A stretch of 64,000 nucleotides of DNA, taken from Eubacteriales bacterium (GTDB lineage Bacteria > Bacillota > Clostridia > Christensenellales > Aristaeellaceae). The position numbers were made by a program, and so were the translations under genes. The stretch covers positions 1-64,000 of the forward strand of contig JAQWCW010000006.1 in the NCBI GenBank assembly GCA_028705775.1, read 5' to 3'. The notes under the pieces were generated by a model. That model searched no databases, had not been told where the DNA came from, and was given only the letters and a program-made list of their open reading frames with translations. How positions within the stretch are numbered: position 1 is the first letter of the stretch; every line of letters starts with the position of its first letter. Below are positions 6,734 to 15,616 of this stretch, piece after piece.

Positions 6734-7480
6734 TTGTTGCGGCTCGGCAACGTGCTTGCGCTGCCGAACAATCCGGCGGCGGGAATTAAGATATGCATAG
6801 CGGCGGAATCGGCGGGCGCGCAGCACGCCCTCTGCGCGTTTTCATTTGCGGAAGCGCGGGATATTCTTATGCAAAATATAATCGACGCGGTTATCATTGA
6901 CGAGTATTCGCCTGCCGGAGCGGGCTTGCATATACTGAAATGCATTCCCGATTTTCCGCTGAGGCAGTTTCCGTACACCGTGCTTTGCTCTTTCCCGTCA
7001 AAGGTGGCTGAGCTATGCGACATATCGGCTGTTTCTTCGGACGTTTCCGGAATAGCGGCGGCGCTTTCCTCCCTTCCGCGCCTTGAAATTCCGAAATGCG
7101 CGCTTAAGGCGCACGGGGCTTCAAGGGCGCAGACGGCGCTTGCGCTCGACTCCTGCGGCTTTGCGCACAGGCAGAGCGGATACGCCTATCTCAGGGAAGC
7201 GGTGAGCCGCCTTTGTGTCCGAGCGGGAGAAGCAAACGAGCTTGGCAGAACCATATATCCGTATGCGGCGAAGCTTTTCGGAGCCTCCGCAACGGGAGTT
7301 GAGCGCTGCATAAGGCACTCAATCGAATGGGCGTTCACCTACGGGAATGCCGCTGACCTGTATAAGCTGCTCGGCGACGCCGTTCCGGAGGGCGACGGAA
7401 AGCCCTCGAACGGGCTTATGATTCGCCTGCTTTCAGGCAGGATACGAGCATTGAGCGCAAATGCGTTTTTGCAGGATTGA
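6734..7480 (+). CDS. spo0A: Spo0A-like sporulation regulator with degenerate receiver
   Basis: The C-terminal ~110 residues are a clear Spo0A DNA-binding domain (GYAYLREAVSRLC; GASATGVERCIRHSIEWAF; GKPSNGLMIRLL), including the recognition helix. The N-terminal part is a shortened CheY-like receiver. Asp56 in DAVIIDEYSP lies where the phospho-acceptor is expected. The acidic pocket (DD in CVADDN of B. subtilis) reads A24-E25 (CIAAES), the switch Thr is Ser, and the conserved Lys before Pro is absent. Normal phosphorelay control is therefore doubtful. The likely start is TTG at 6734 with AAAAGG (6720-6725) 8 nt upstream; the nearby ATG at 6717 is out of frame. It follows spoIVB in the standard order, with 0A boxes upstream. 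The total is 248 residues, slightly short for Spo0A. Confidence 0.85.
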   Translation: MLRLGNVLALPNNPAAGIKICIAAESAGAQHALCAFSFAEARDILMQNIIDAVIIDEYSPAGAGLHILKCIPDFPLRQFPYTVLCSFPSKVAELCDISAVSSDVSGIAAALSSLPRLEIPKCALKAHGASRAQTALALDSCGFAHRQSGYAYLREAVSRLCVRAGEANELGRTIYPYAAKLFGASATGVERCIRHSIEWAFTYGNAADLYKLLGDAVPEGDGKPSNGLMIRLLSGRIRALSANAFLQD

Positions 7481-7600
7481 CGATTTAATTATTCATTATT
7501 GCTCAAATCGCCTTGCCATGCGCCGCAATATAATTGATTTTACCGGAAATTACTCCAATCATTCCCGTGAAAATGAATAGGCAGCGCATCAAATTATGCT

Positions 7601-7622
7601 GTACGCGCGCCCCAACGCGTAC
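7601..7622. repeat. Inverted repeat upstream of the atp promoter
   Basis: GTACGCG (7601-7607) and CGCGTAC (7616-7622) form a 7-bp perfect inverted repeat with an 8-nt loop, ending 20 bases before the -35 box of the ATP synthase promoter. It could be an operator or a weak hairpin; nothing else is recognisable in 7481-7640. Confidence 0.35.
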
Positions 7623-7642
7623 AAAAATAATGCCGCAAAGTG

Positions 7643-7671
7643 TTGCAAATTGGCTTTTCAAGGTGTATGAT
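7643..7671 (+). promoter_or_regulatory. Sigma-A promoter of the ATP synthase operon
   Basis: TTGCAA (7643-7648), a 17-nt spacer and TATGAT (7666-7671) form a strong promoter. Transcription should begin at about 7677-7680, at or just before the ATG of the next ORF, so its first gene would be translated from a nearly leaderless mRNA. Confidence 0.7.
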
Positions 7672-7679
7672 AATCCGGT

Positions 7680-7919
7680 ATGGAGATTATATTTCTGCTG
7701 CTCGGCTTTCTCTTCGGCTTCTTCCAATTCCGGTTGACGGCAAGGATTGCGAAAGCCCCCCAGCGCGCGGCAAAGGCGCTGTATCTGCTAAAGTTCCCGC
7801 TATGGGCGCTTTGTATGGTAGGAGCAGCGCTTTTATCAGTTAGGGCATTGCTGTTCCTGCTTGCGGGAATAACGCTGTCCGTTGCCGTTTATCTCATTTT
7901 ATCACGCACGCGACGCTGA
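7680..7919 (+). CDS. Small two-helix membrane protein at the start of the atp operon (AtpI position)
   Basis: A 79-residue very hydrophobic protein with two or three membrane segments (about residues 2-17 and 34-73) separated by a basic loop (RIAKAPQRAAKALY). It occupies the slot of atpI/AtpZ, the accessory proteins that help c-ring assembly or ion supply in many bacterial ATP synthase operons, but I see no specific family signature. Its ATG at 7680 falls within the expected transcription start window, and no clear Shine-Dalgarno is present. atpB follows 61 bases later. Confidence 0.6.
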   Translation: MEIIFLLLGFLFGFFQFRLTARIAKAPQRAAKALYLLKFPLWALCMVGAALLSVRALLFLLAGITLSVAVYLILSRTRR

Positions 7920-7980
7920 CGCCATTTTTCGGCGCTCTCGCCCGATTTCAAGGATTTCCTCAAGGGAAGGAGCGATACCA

Positions 7981-8700
7981 ATGCTTCCATTAACAAGCCT
8001 TCTGCTCGACGCCGCGCAGAATACAGCCTCCAAGCTTCCGGAGATAAACATAATGCCGGAGCACATAGACATGGGAGGCGGCTTCCAGATAGGCGTTTCC
8101 GTATTTGTCGGCTGGGGAGTAACGCTGCTGCTGCTAATCGTGCTTCTGCTTTTGTACAAGCGCACGAAGTCCTTTACCGAACGCCCCAAGGGGCTGCAGA
8201 GGTACATGGAGCTTATAGTAGGCGGCATCTACAACTGGTCCAGGAGCAAGGTGGGCGAGCAGGCGGACAGGGTAGCGCCCGTCGTGCTTACGCTCATGTC
8301 CTACGTTGCGGCGGCAACCCTCATAGAGATGTTCGGGTTCCCCCCTGCGACGGACGATTTGAGCTGCACTCTTGCGCTCGGCCTTTCAACATTCGTTCTT
8401 GTAAACGTTACGGCGCTGAGAACGCTGGGGCTGAAGCAAAGGCTCAAGCGGATGTCCTCGCCTAACGCAATCGTTTTCCCAATCAAGCTCCTTACCGACT
8501 GCGTAGCCCCGTTCTCAATGGCGCTGAGGCTTTTTGCCAACGTGCTGGTGGGCGGAATAGTAATGAAGCTGGTCTACGCGGTTGTTCCGGTTGTTCTGCC
8601 GGCGATTCTGAGCGCATACTTCAATATTATTGAAGCGGCAATCCAAACATTCGTATTCGGGCTTCTGAGCCTTAACTATATCAACGAGGCTATCGAATAA
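7981..8700 (+). CDS. atpB: F-type ATP synthase subunit a
   Basis: Subunit a is the membrane stator that forms the two ion half-channels against the c-ring. This protein has 239 residues with several membrane helices. The essential arginine lies in FSMALRLFANVLVG, and the last helices (FNIIEAAIQTFVFGLLSLNY) match the family. The ATG at 7981 has GGAAGGAG upstream; an upstream in-frame start at 7882 lies inside the preceding gene and is rejected. It is the second gene of the atp operon, followed by atpE. Confidence 0.93.
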   Translation: MLPLTSLLLDAAQNTASKLPEINIMPEHIDMGGGFQIGVSVFVGWGVTLLLLIVLLLLYKRTKSFTERPKGLQRYMELIVGGIYNWSRSKVGEQADRVAPVVLTLMSYVAAATLIEMFGFPPATDDLSCTLALGLSTFVLVNVTALRTLGLKQRLKRMSSPNAIVFPIKLLTDCVAPFSMALRLFANVLVGGIVMKLVYAVVPVVLPAILSAYFNIIEAAIQTFVFGLLSLNYINEAIE

Positions 8701-8772
8701 GCCTCGAAAGCACAGGCGGCTCAAATGACCGCATACCGAAAATGCCAACACTACTACACGGAGGGATGTTAA

Positions 8773-9012
8773 ATGGAAATCGGATTGATTGCTCTCGGCG
8801 CCGCTATCGCGGCACTCACAGGCTTCGGCGCTGCGCTCGGCATGAGCCGCGCAACCTCTACCGCGGTGGAATCCATCGCGCGTCAGCCGGAAGCCAGCGG
8901 AAAGATTAGCTCATCGCTGATGTTCGGTCTGATAATGATGGAAACTACCGCTATCTACGGTTTGTTCGTATCCATCCTGCTAATCTTCGTGCTTCCCGGA
9001 TATATCAAATAA
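8773..9012 (+). CDS. atpE: F-type ATP synthase subunit c
   Basis: A 79-residue hairpin of two membrane helices joined by the conserved ARQPEA loop (residues 36-41). It forms the rotating c-ring and carries ions on Glu57. Around the carboxylate the sequence is METTAIY, giving Thr58 and Tyr62, the two hydroxyl positions of sodium-type rings. The helix-1 glutamine of that signature (Gln32 in Ilyobacter) is Met24 here. GGAGGG lies before the ATG at 8773. Coupling ion is therefore uncertain. Confidence 0.95.
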   Translation: MEIGLIALGAAIAALTGFGAALGMSRATSTAVESIARQPEASGKISSSLMFGLIMMETTAIYGLFVSILLIFVLPGYIK

Positions 9013-9059
9013 CCATAGCCCGCGTAAGGACGCGAGTATCGTAAGCGGGGTGGACAAAA

Positions 9060-9551
9060 ATGGACACATTTGCAAAGCTTATTAATCCTTCCGACATTCT
9101 GTTTCACTGCATAAACGTGGTGATTCTGTTTGTCGCGCTTCGGGTATTCCTCTACAAGCCCGTGCGCAAGTTCATGAATAAGCGCGACAAAATGGTCACC
9201 GACCAGCTTGACAACGCAAAGCAGGTTGTTGACGACGCGAACGTGAAGCTCACGGAAGCGAAGCAGACCGCCGAGGACGCCAAAAAGCAGGCGGCTCAGC
9301 TGATGACGGAAGCGGCGCAGAAGGCGCACCAGACCTCCGTTGAAATGCTTGAGCGCACCCGTCATCAGGCGGATGACATTGTGGCGCAGGCAAAACGCGA
9401 CGCGGAGGATGAAAAGAACAAGGCGCAGGACGAAATCAAGACGCAGGCGGCTGCGCTTGCCGTTGAAATTGCCCGCAAGGTGCTTGAGCGCGAGGTCAAG
9501 CCCGAGGACAACGAGCGGCTCGTGGACAACTTTTTGACAAAGGTGGGATGA
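9060..9551 (+). CDS. atpF: F-type ATP synthase subunit b
   Basis: A 163-residue peripheral-stalk subunit with one N-terminal membrane helix (ILFHCINVVILFVALRVFLY) and a long charged coiled coil rich in A, K, Q and E to the C-terminus. It links subunit a to F1 through subunit delta in normal enzymes. The end (EIARKVLEREVKPEDNERL) is the usual delta-binding region. The gene ends 4 bases before the atpA-type gene, so there is no room for the separate atpH that normally follows. Confidence 0.93.
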   Translation: MDTFAKLINPSDILFHCINVVILFVALRVFLYKPVRKFMNKRDKMVTDQLDNAKQVVDDANVKLTEAKQTAEDAKKQAAQLMTEAAQKAHQTSVEMLERTRHQADDIVAQAKRDAEDEKNKAQDEIKTQAAALAVEIARKVLEREVKPEDNERLVDNFLTKVG

Positions 9552-9555
9552 AGAT

Positions 9556-11526
9556 ATGCAGGAAGGCGTGCTTCAAACCGCGATAGAGCTTGACGAGGAT
9601 ACTCTCAAGCAGGCGGAAAAACGTTTCTCCGCTTATCTCGGCGACGAGGTTCATCTTACCCAGAAGCTCGACCCGTCTTTGCTCGGCGGCGCGCGGGTTC
9701 ATATAGCCGGACGCGTTTATGACGACTCGCTTTCCGGTCAGCTTGACGCTATCAGGGACGCGCTTCTAAACGGCATTCACAGCGGCGAAATCGGCTCTCT
9801 CGGCGGCAAAGGCGACAAAATGCCCGCGCCGGACGAGGCTGTTGACGCTGCAATCGAGAGCGCGGAGGGCGATAAAATACCGCCGGCAGCGGCAGGCGAT
9901 ATTGGTGGAATAATTGCGTCCGCTCAGGACGGCGCGCTCAAAACGGCGCTTCTGGAATTCCAGAGCAAGGTAAACGTGCGCGGCGCAGGAACGGTTATTT
10001 CCTCCGCTGACGGAATCGTAAGGATTACGGGGCTTGGCGGAGTAAGAAACGGCGAGCTTGTCGACTTCGGCGACGACATACACGGCATAGCGATGAACCT
10101 GCTTTCGGACGAAATCGACGTTGTTCTGCTTAACGGCGAGGACAAGGTCGCCGTCGGAAGAAAGGCAATGGGCACGGGCCGTGTGCTGTCTATACCGGTC
10201 GGCGACGGAATAATCGGCAGGGTTGTAAATCCCCTCGGAGAGCCGCTTGACGGCGGCCCGAAGCCGAAATATACCGAAATGCGCCCGCTCGAAAATCCCG
10301 CGCCTACGATAATCGACCGTATGCCCGTTACAAGACCTTTGGAAACGGGCTTAATCGCCGTCGATTCAATGATTCCTATTGGAATGGGTCAGCGCGAGTT
10401 GATTATCGGCGACAGGCAGACGGGCAAAACCAGCATAGCGATGGACGCGATTCTCAATCAGAAGGGGAAGCACGTTTATTGCGTATACGTTGCGATAGGT
10501 CAGAAGGCGTCAACGGTTGCGCAGGTTATCGAAACCTTCCGCAAGGCTGGCGCTATGGACTATACCTGCGTTGTATGCTCAACCGCCAGCGACACACCGA
10601 CAATGCAGTACACCGCGCCCTACGCAGGCTGCGCGATTGCCGAATACTTCATGTATTCCGGACGCGACGCCTTTATTGTGTATGACGATTTAAGCAAGCA
10701 CGCGGTCGCTTACCGCGCAATGTCGCTTCTGCTCAAGCGCCCTCCGGGACGCGAGGCATACCCCGGCGACGTATTCTATCTGCATTCGCGTTTGCTTGAG
10801 CGCTCCGCTCAGCTTTCGGCTGAAAAAGGCGGCGGCTCGATGACCGCTCTGCCGATTATCGAAACCCAGACGGGCGACATATCGGCATACATACCGACGA
10901 ACGTAATATCAATTACGGACGGTCAGCTTTACCTTGACACGGATATGTTCCGCGCAGGTCAGCGCCCCGCGATAAACGTCGGTCTGTCAGTATCGCGCGT
11001 CGGCGGCGCCGCGCAGGGAAAGCCAATGCGCAAGGTTGCGGGGCAGCTGCGCCTGCAGCTTGCCCAGTACAGGGAATTGCAGGTTTTCAGCCAGTTCTCC
11101 AGCGATATGGACGAGGGAACGAAGGAAACGCTCATGTACGGCGAGCGGCTTAACGATATGCTTCGCCAGCCGAACCACTCCCCCCTTCAGACCGCCGTTC
11201 AGGTTGCGCTGCTTTATGCGGTAAGCAAGAGCCTGCTCGGCAAGGATGTGCCGATGAAGGAGCTTGAGAGCTTCAAGAAGTATTTCCCGCAGTTCATGCT
11301 TGAAACCCGTCCGGAGCTTGCCGAAATGATTGACGGCGGCGGACAGTATGACGAAAACATAACGGCGGCGCTTGAGGAAGCCGTTAAGGAATACGTCGCA
11401 AACAAGGATGAAATAGCCGCAAAGCAGGAGGAAAGCGAAAACGCGCAGACAGCGGCGGACGCGGCGCGCAAGGCTTTTGACGAAAGCGACGCGGCAAAGA
11501 AGCGCGTAGGCGGGGAGGCGCAGTAA
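9556..11526 (+). CDS. atpA: ATP synthase subunit alpha with fused delta C-terminal-like segment
   Basis: A 656-residue protein, about 150 longer than normal alpha. Residues ~115-620 are a standard alpha subunit: GTVISSADGIVRI, the P-loop GDRQTGKTS, and ASDTPTMQYTAPYAG with the arginine-finger region. Residues ~10-65 resemble the C-terminal domain of subunit delta/OSCP (AEKRFSAYLGDEVHL; LDPSLLGGARVHI; VYDDSLSGQLDAI). An acidic, low-complexity linker (~65-115) joins the two. A ~35-residue A/E/K-rich tail is also extra. The delta N-terminal bundle is missing, and no atpH exists in the operon. The ATG at 9556 is the first possible start after atpF and the reading frame is open throughout. This appears to be a real gene fusion, not a frameshift artefact. 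Confidence 0.93.
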   Translation: MQEGVLQTAIELDEDTLKQAEKRFSAYLGDEVHLTQKLDPSLLGGARVHIAGRVYDDSLSGQLDAIRDALLNGIHSGEIGSLGGKGDKMPAPDEAVDAAIESAEGDKIPPAAAGDIGGIIASAQDGALKTALLEFQSKVNVRGAGTVISSADGIVRITGLGGVRNGELVDFGDDIHGIAMNLLSDEIDVVLLNGEDKVAVGRKAMGTGRVLSIPVGDGIIGRVVNPLGEPLDGGPKPKYTEMRPLENPAPTIIDRMPVTRPLETGLIAVDSMIPIGMGQRELIIGDRQTGKTSIAMDAILNQKGKHVYCVYVAIGQKASTVAQVIETFRKAGAMDYTCVVCSTASDTPTMQYTAPYAGCAIAEYFMYSGRDAFIVYDDLSKHAVAYRAMSLLLKRPPGREAYPGDVFYLHSRLLERSAQLSAEKGGGSMTALPIIETQTGDISAYIPTNVISITDGQLYLDTDMFRAGQRPAINVGLSVSRVGGAAQGKPMRKVAGQLRLQLAQYRELQVFSQFSSDMDEGTKETLMYGERLNDMLRQPNHSPLQTAVQVALLYAVSKSLLGKDVPMKELESFKKYFPQFMLETRPELAEMIDGGGQYDENITAALEEAVKEYVANKDEIAAKQEESENAQTAADAARKAFDESDAAKKRVGGEAQ

Positions 11527-12414
11527 ATGAGCAGCATCCCCGAAATCCGTCATCGCATAAAGGTAATCTCCGACACCATGAAGATAACGCGGGCGATGTA
11601 CCTTATTTCATCCTCCAAGATGAAAAAAGCGATGAGTATGCACGAAAAGAACCTGTTCTACCACAAGCGGGTTATGTCCGATATGCGCTTCATCCTCGAA
11701 AACACCGAGGGCGAAATTCACAACAAATTTTTCTATCAGCGCAAGGAAATGCCGGAGGAGCGCAATATCGCCTATCTCGTAATAGCGGGCGATAAGGGTA
11801 TGTGCGGCGGATATAACGACAACGTGCTTAAAATGGCGGCGTCGGATATTGACGGGCGTGCGCACGCAAGCCTCTCCCTTTTCACAATCGGAATGATGGC
11901 GAACGTATTCTTTCTGCATCGCGGAGTAGAGCCGGATGTTGATTACCTCAACATTGCGCAGAACCCCGAGCTTGGCAGCGCAAGAAAGATAACGCAGGAG
12001 CTGTGCAGCCTTTACACGGACAAGGCGCTTGACGAAATATTCGTTGTTTACACGCACATGGAAAACAGCGCGAAGCTGATTCCGACCGTGTTCCGGCTGC
12101 TTCCGATTCTGCCGGAGGATTTCAAAACGGCAGAGCTTCTGCACGAGGACACGCATTCGCTCACATACCTGCCCAGCCGCAGGGAAGTGCTTGACAACCT
12201 TACCCCGTCCTACCTTATCGGGCGCATATATTCAGCTTTGGTGCAGTCCTACGCATCGGAGCAGTGCGCGCGAATGACGAGCATGGACGCAAGCACGAGA
12301 AACGCGGGCGAAATGCTGGATGATTTGCAGCTTGAGCTTAACCGCGCGCGTCAGGCGGGCATAACGCAGGAGATTACGGAGATTATTTCCGGCTCCGGCA
12401 TTTTTCTCAAATGA
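11527..12414 (+). CDS. atpG: F-type ATP synthase subunit gamma
   Basis: The 295-residue central rotor shaft of F1. The N-terminal helix (IRHRIKVISDTMKITRAM) and the C-terminal helix (LNRARQAGITQEITEIISG) are the two long coiled-coil arms characteristic of gamma. A middle Rossmann-like portion (AYLVIAGDKGMCGGYNDNV) lies between them. The ATG at 11527 follows the alpha stop codon with no gap. Expected partners alpha and beta flank it. Confidence 0.93.
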   Translation: MSSIPEIRHRIKVISDTMKITRAMYLISSSKMKKAMSMHEKNLFYHKRVMSDMRFILENTEGEIHNKFFYQRKEMPEERNIAYLVIAGDKGMCGGYNDNVLKMAASDIDGRAHASLSLFTIGMMANVFFLHRGVEPDVDYLNIAQNPELGSARKITQELCSLYTDKALDEIFVVYTHMENSAKLIPTVFRLLPILPEDFKTAELLHEDTHSLTYLPSRREVLDNLTPSYLIGRIYSALVQSYASEQCARMTSMDASTRNAGEMLDDLQLELNRARQAGITQEITEIISGSGIFLK

Positions 12415-13829
<1,415 letters not shown>

Positions 13830-13830
<1 letters not shown>

Positions 13831-14243
13831 TGAAGCTGTTTCATTTGCAGATTATAACGCCCGAAAAAACATTCTTTGACGAGGATGTTCAGATGGTTGT
13901 CGTCAAGTCCACGGACGGCGAAGTCGGTATTCTTGCCGACCACGAGCCGACCGTTATATCGCTTGTCGAGGACGCGATTCGCATCCAGTACCCCGACGGG
14001 CATTGGCGCAAAGCGGCAACGAGCAAGGGCTTCATAACAATCAACCGCGAGGAAGTGCTGGTGCTTTTTCAAAGCGTGGAATGGCCCGAGGACATCGACC
14101 TTGTACACGCGCAGCGCTCAAAGGAGCGCGCCGAGGAGCGCCTGAGGCAGCACCAGAGCATGAACGAGTACTACCTGAGCCGCGCAATGCTTTCCCGCGC
14201 AATGGTTCGCCTGCGCGTCGGGCGTGATAAGGGCATTACCTGA
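13830..14243 (+). CDS. atpC: F-type ATP synthase subunit epsilon
   Basis: A 137-residue subunit that sits on gamma and can inhibit ATP hydrolysis. The N-terminal beta-sandwich (FHLQIITPEKTFFDEDVQMV; GEVGILADHEPTVI) is typical. The C-terminal helical pair is present (AQRSKERAEERLRQHQS). It is the last gene of the atp operon and is closed by a strong terminator at 14265-14317. Confidence 0.93.
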
Positions 14244-14264
14244 AAAAACAGATTTGAATAACAA

Positions 14265-14317
14265 ACCGCGCCCCCTCCGCTGCCAAACGCAAGGCAGAAA
14301 AGGGGACGCGGTATTTT
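14265..14317 (+). terminator. Terminator of the atp operon
   Basis: A long interrupted stem pairs ACCGCG (14265-14270) with CGCGGT (14307-14312), CCCC with GGGG, and CTGCC with GGCAG, followed by ATTTTT. It separates the atp operon from the convergent gene at 14355. Confidence 0.8.
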
Positions 14318-14354
14318 TATGCTCAGCTTATATAAAAGGACGCTTGCGGCTTTA

Positions 14355-14816
14355 TCAGCCGTTTTCTCCGCCATCGCCGTCATCGCCGGTTTCCGAATTC
14401 GCGGCAAAAACGGTCTTTCCGCAGTAGGGGCAGGTGTAGTCCTCAAGCAAATCAAAGGTTTTCAGCTCAAAGCTGAGCTTTTTTCCGCAGAACGGGCAGG
14501 GATACTCAATCATTTCCTGCTCGCCTTCCGCTTCCTCGTCGTCGTCATCTTCGTCGTCATCTTCATCTTCGGAATAATCGTCGTCATAGTCCTCATCGCA
14601 GAGCATTTCCTCAACCTCGGTCAAATCCTCGTCGATGGATTCCATGTACTCGTCAAGGTCATTTACGGTAGTATCAATACGCTCAAGCTCCTGAGCCATC
14701 TCCTCCATAACGCCGATGATATGGAGAATCATTTTGCCCTCGTTGCCTTCCTTGTTAAGCTTCATTCCCTCGGTAAGACCCTTCAGGTAAGAAACCTTGT
14801 CTGTAAGCCTGCTCAT
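14355..14816 (-). CDS. CD1247-type N-terminal domain and zinc-ribbon protein
   Basis: A 153-residue protein of unknown function. The N-terminal part (VSYLKGLTEGMKLNKEG) matches the short helical CD1247 N-terminal domain common in Clostridia. A very acidic stretch of D and E follows (about residues 65-100), then a zinc-ribbon with two CPxCGK knuckles (CPFCGKK and CPYCGKT). The ATG at 14816 is used because GGGGGAC lies a few bases upstream; the longer reading starts beyond that RBS. It is downstream of efp on the same strand, a neighbourhood seen in other Clostridia to my knowledge. Function is not assigned. Confidence 0.7.
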   Translation of the reverse strand: MSRLTDKVSYLKGLTEGMKLNKEGNEGKMILHIIGVMEEMAQELERIDTTVNDLDEYMESIDEDLTEVEEMLCDEDYDDDYSEDEDDDEDDDDEEAEGEQEMIEYPCPFCGKKLSFELKTFDLLEDYTCPYCGKTVFAANSETGDDGDGGENG

Positions 14817-14873
14817 TTTCCTGTCCCCCTTCTGTTCGGTAGTCAAAGTGCGTCACGTCCGTATGCGTATAAA

Positions 14874-14898
14874 GGGGTTCTACACTCGGCAGAACCCC
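14874..14898 (-). terminator. Hairpin after efp
   Basis: GGGGTTCT (14874-14881) and AGAACCCC (14891-14898) form an 8-bp stem with a 9-nt loop, 22 bases past the efp stop on the minus strand. Only a short TTTAT follows, so termination may be partial, with some read-through into the CD1247-type gene. Confidence 0.5.
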
Positions 14899-14920
14899 TC
14901 TTACTTCGGAAATTTTGAAA

Positions 14921-15478
14921 TCAGGCGCGGGACATATACTCGCCGGTGCGGGTGTCAACGCGAATCGAGTCGCCGATATTGATGAACAGCGGCACCTTGA
15001 TTTCATAGCCGGTTTCAAGAGTGGCAGGCTTGAGGGTGTTGGTGGTGGAATCGCCCTTGAAGCCCGGCTCGGTCTTGGTGACCTCAAGCTCTACGAAGTT
15101 AGGCGCCTGAACGTCGAACGCGGAGCCCTTGAAGAAGCGAACCTGAACGTTCGTGTTCTCCTTGACGTACATAATCGCGTTTTCAACCTGCTCCTTGTTA
15201 AGGGGCATCTGCTCGTAGTTTTCAAGGTCCATGAAGTAGTAAAGCTCGCCGTCCTTGTACAGGTACTGCATTTCCTTGGTATCGATGACCGCCTTGGGCA
15301 TCTTATCGGTAGGGTTGAAGGTGCGCTCAACAACCGCGCCGGTCATAACGTTCTTGATGGTGGTGCGGACGAACGCCGCGCCCTTGCCCGGCTTAACGTG
15401 CTGAAAATCTACAATATTCCACACTCCGCCATCCCACTCAACCGTAACGCCTTTTCTGAATTCTCCTGCCGTTATCAT
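14921..15478 (-). CDS. efp: Translation elongation factor P
   Basis: A 185-residue three-domain EF-P that relieves ribosome stalling at polyproline. The loop that reaches the peptidyl centre reads KPGKGAA with Lys32 at the tip, the residue that is modified in many bacteria, so this is the lysine-type form. The signature near the end ([17 protein letters not shown]) is complete. The ATG at 15478 has GGAGGG upstream. No gene for a modifying enzyme is seen next to it. The M24 peptidase upstream is a frequent neighbour of efp in Bacillota. Confidence 0.96.
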   Translation of the reverse strand: MITAGEFRKGVTVEWDGGVWNIVDFQHVKPGKGAAFVRTTIKNVMTGAVVERTFNPTDKMPKAVIDTKEMQYLYKDGELYYFMDLENYEQMPLNKEQVENAIMYVKENTNVQVRFFKGSAFDVQAPNFVELEVTKTEPGFKGDSTTNTLKPATLETGYEIKVPLFINIGDSIRVDTRTGEYMSRA

Positions 15479-15517
15479 ACAATTCCCTCCAGCTTAATTT
15501 AATCTTGCTTAACCCTT

Positions 15518-15586
15518 GGCAGCAAGCCTCAGGCTTGCCGCCTTTATCCTAAAGGCTGCCGTTTGCGAGGGCGGAGCAAGCCGCCC
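15518..15586. repeat. Two hairpin-forming palindromes between the peptidase gene and efp
   Basis: The first is an imperfect palindrome around 15518-15542 (GCAAGCCT/AGGCTTGC core). The second pairs GGGCGG (15569-15574) with CCGCCC (15581-15586). Neither is followed by a T-run on the minus strand. They may stabilise or process the mRNA. Confidence 0.4.
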
Positions 15587-15616
15587 TATTCCGCGCCGGA
15601 AACCAATGGCGCGAAA

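Noticed and set aside
7503..7727. 74-codon minus-strand ORF before the atp operon
   Set aside because: No RBS, overlaps the strong plus-strand promoter and first ORF, and resembles no family.
14520..14630. Repeated GTC/ATC-rich tract resembling a microsatellite
   Set aside because: It is simply the Asp/Glu-rich acidic linker of the CD1247-type protein read on the other strand.
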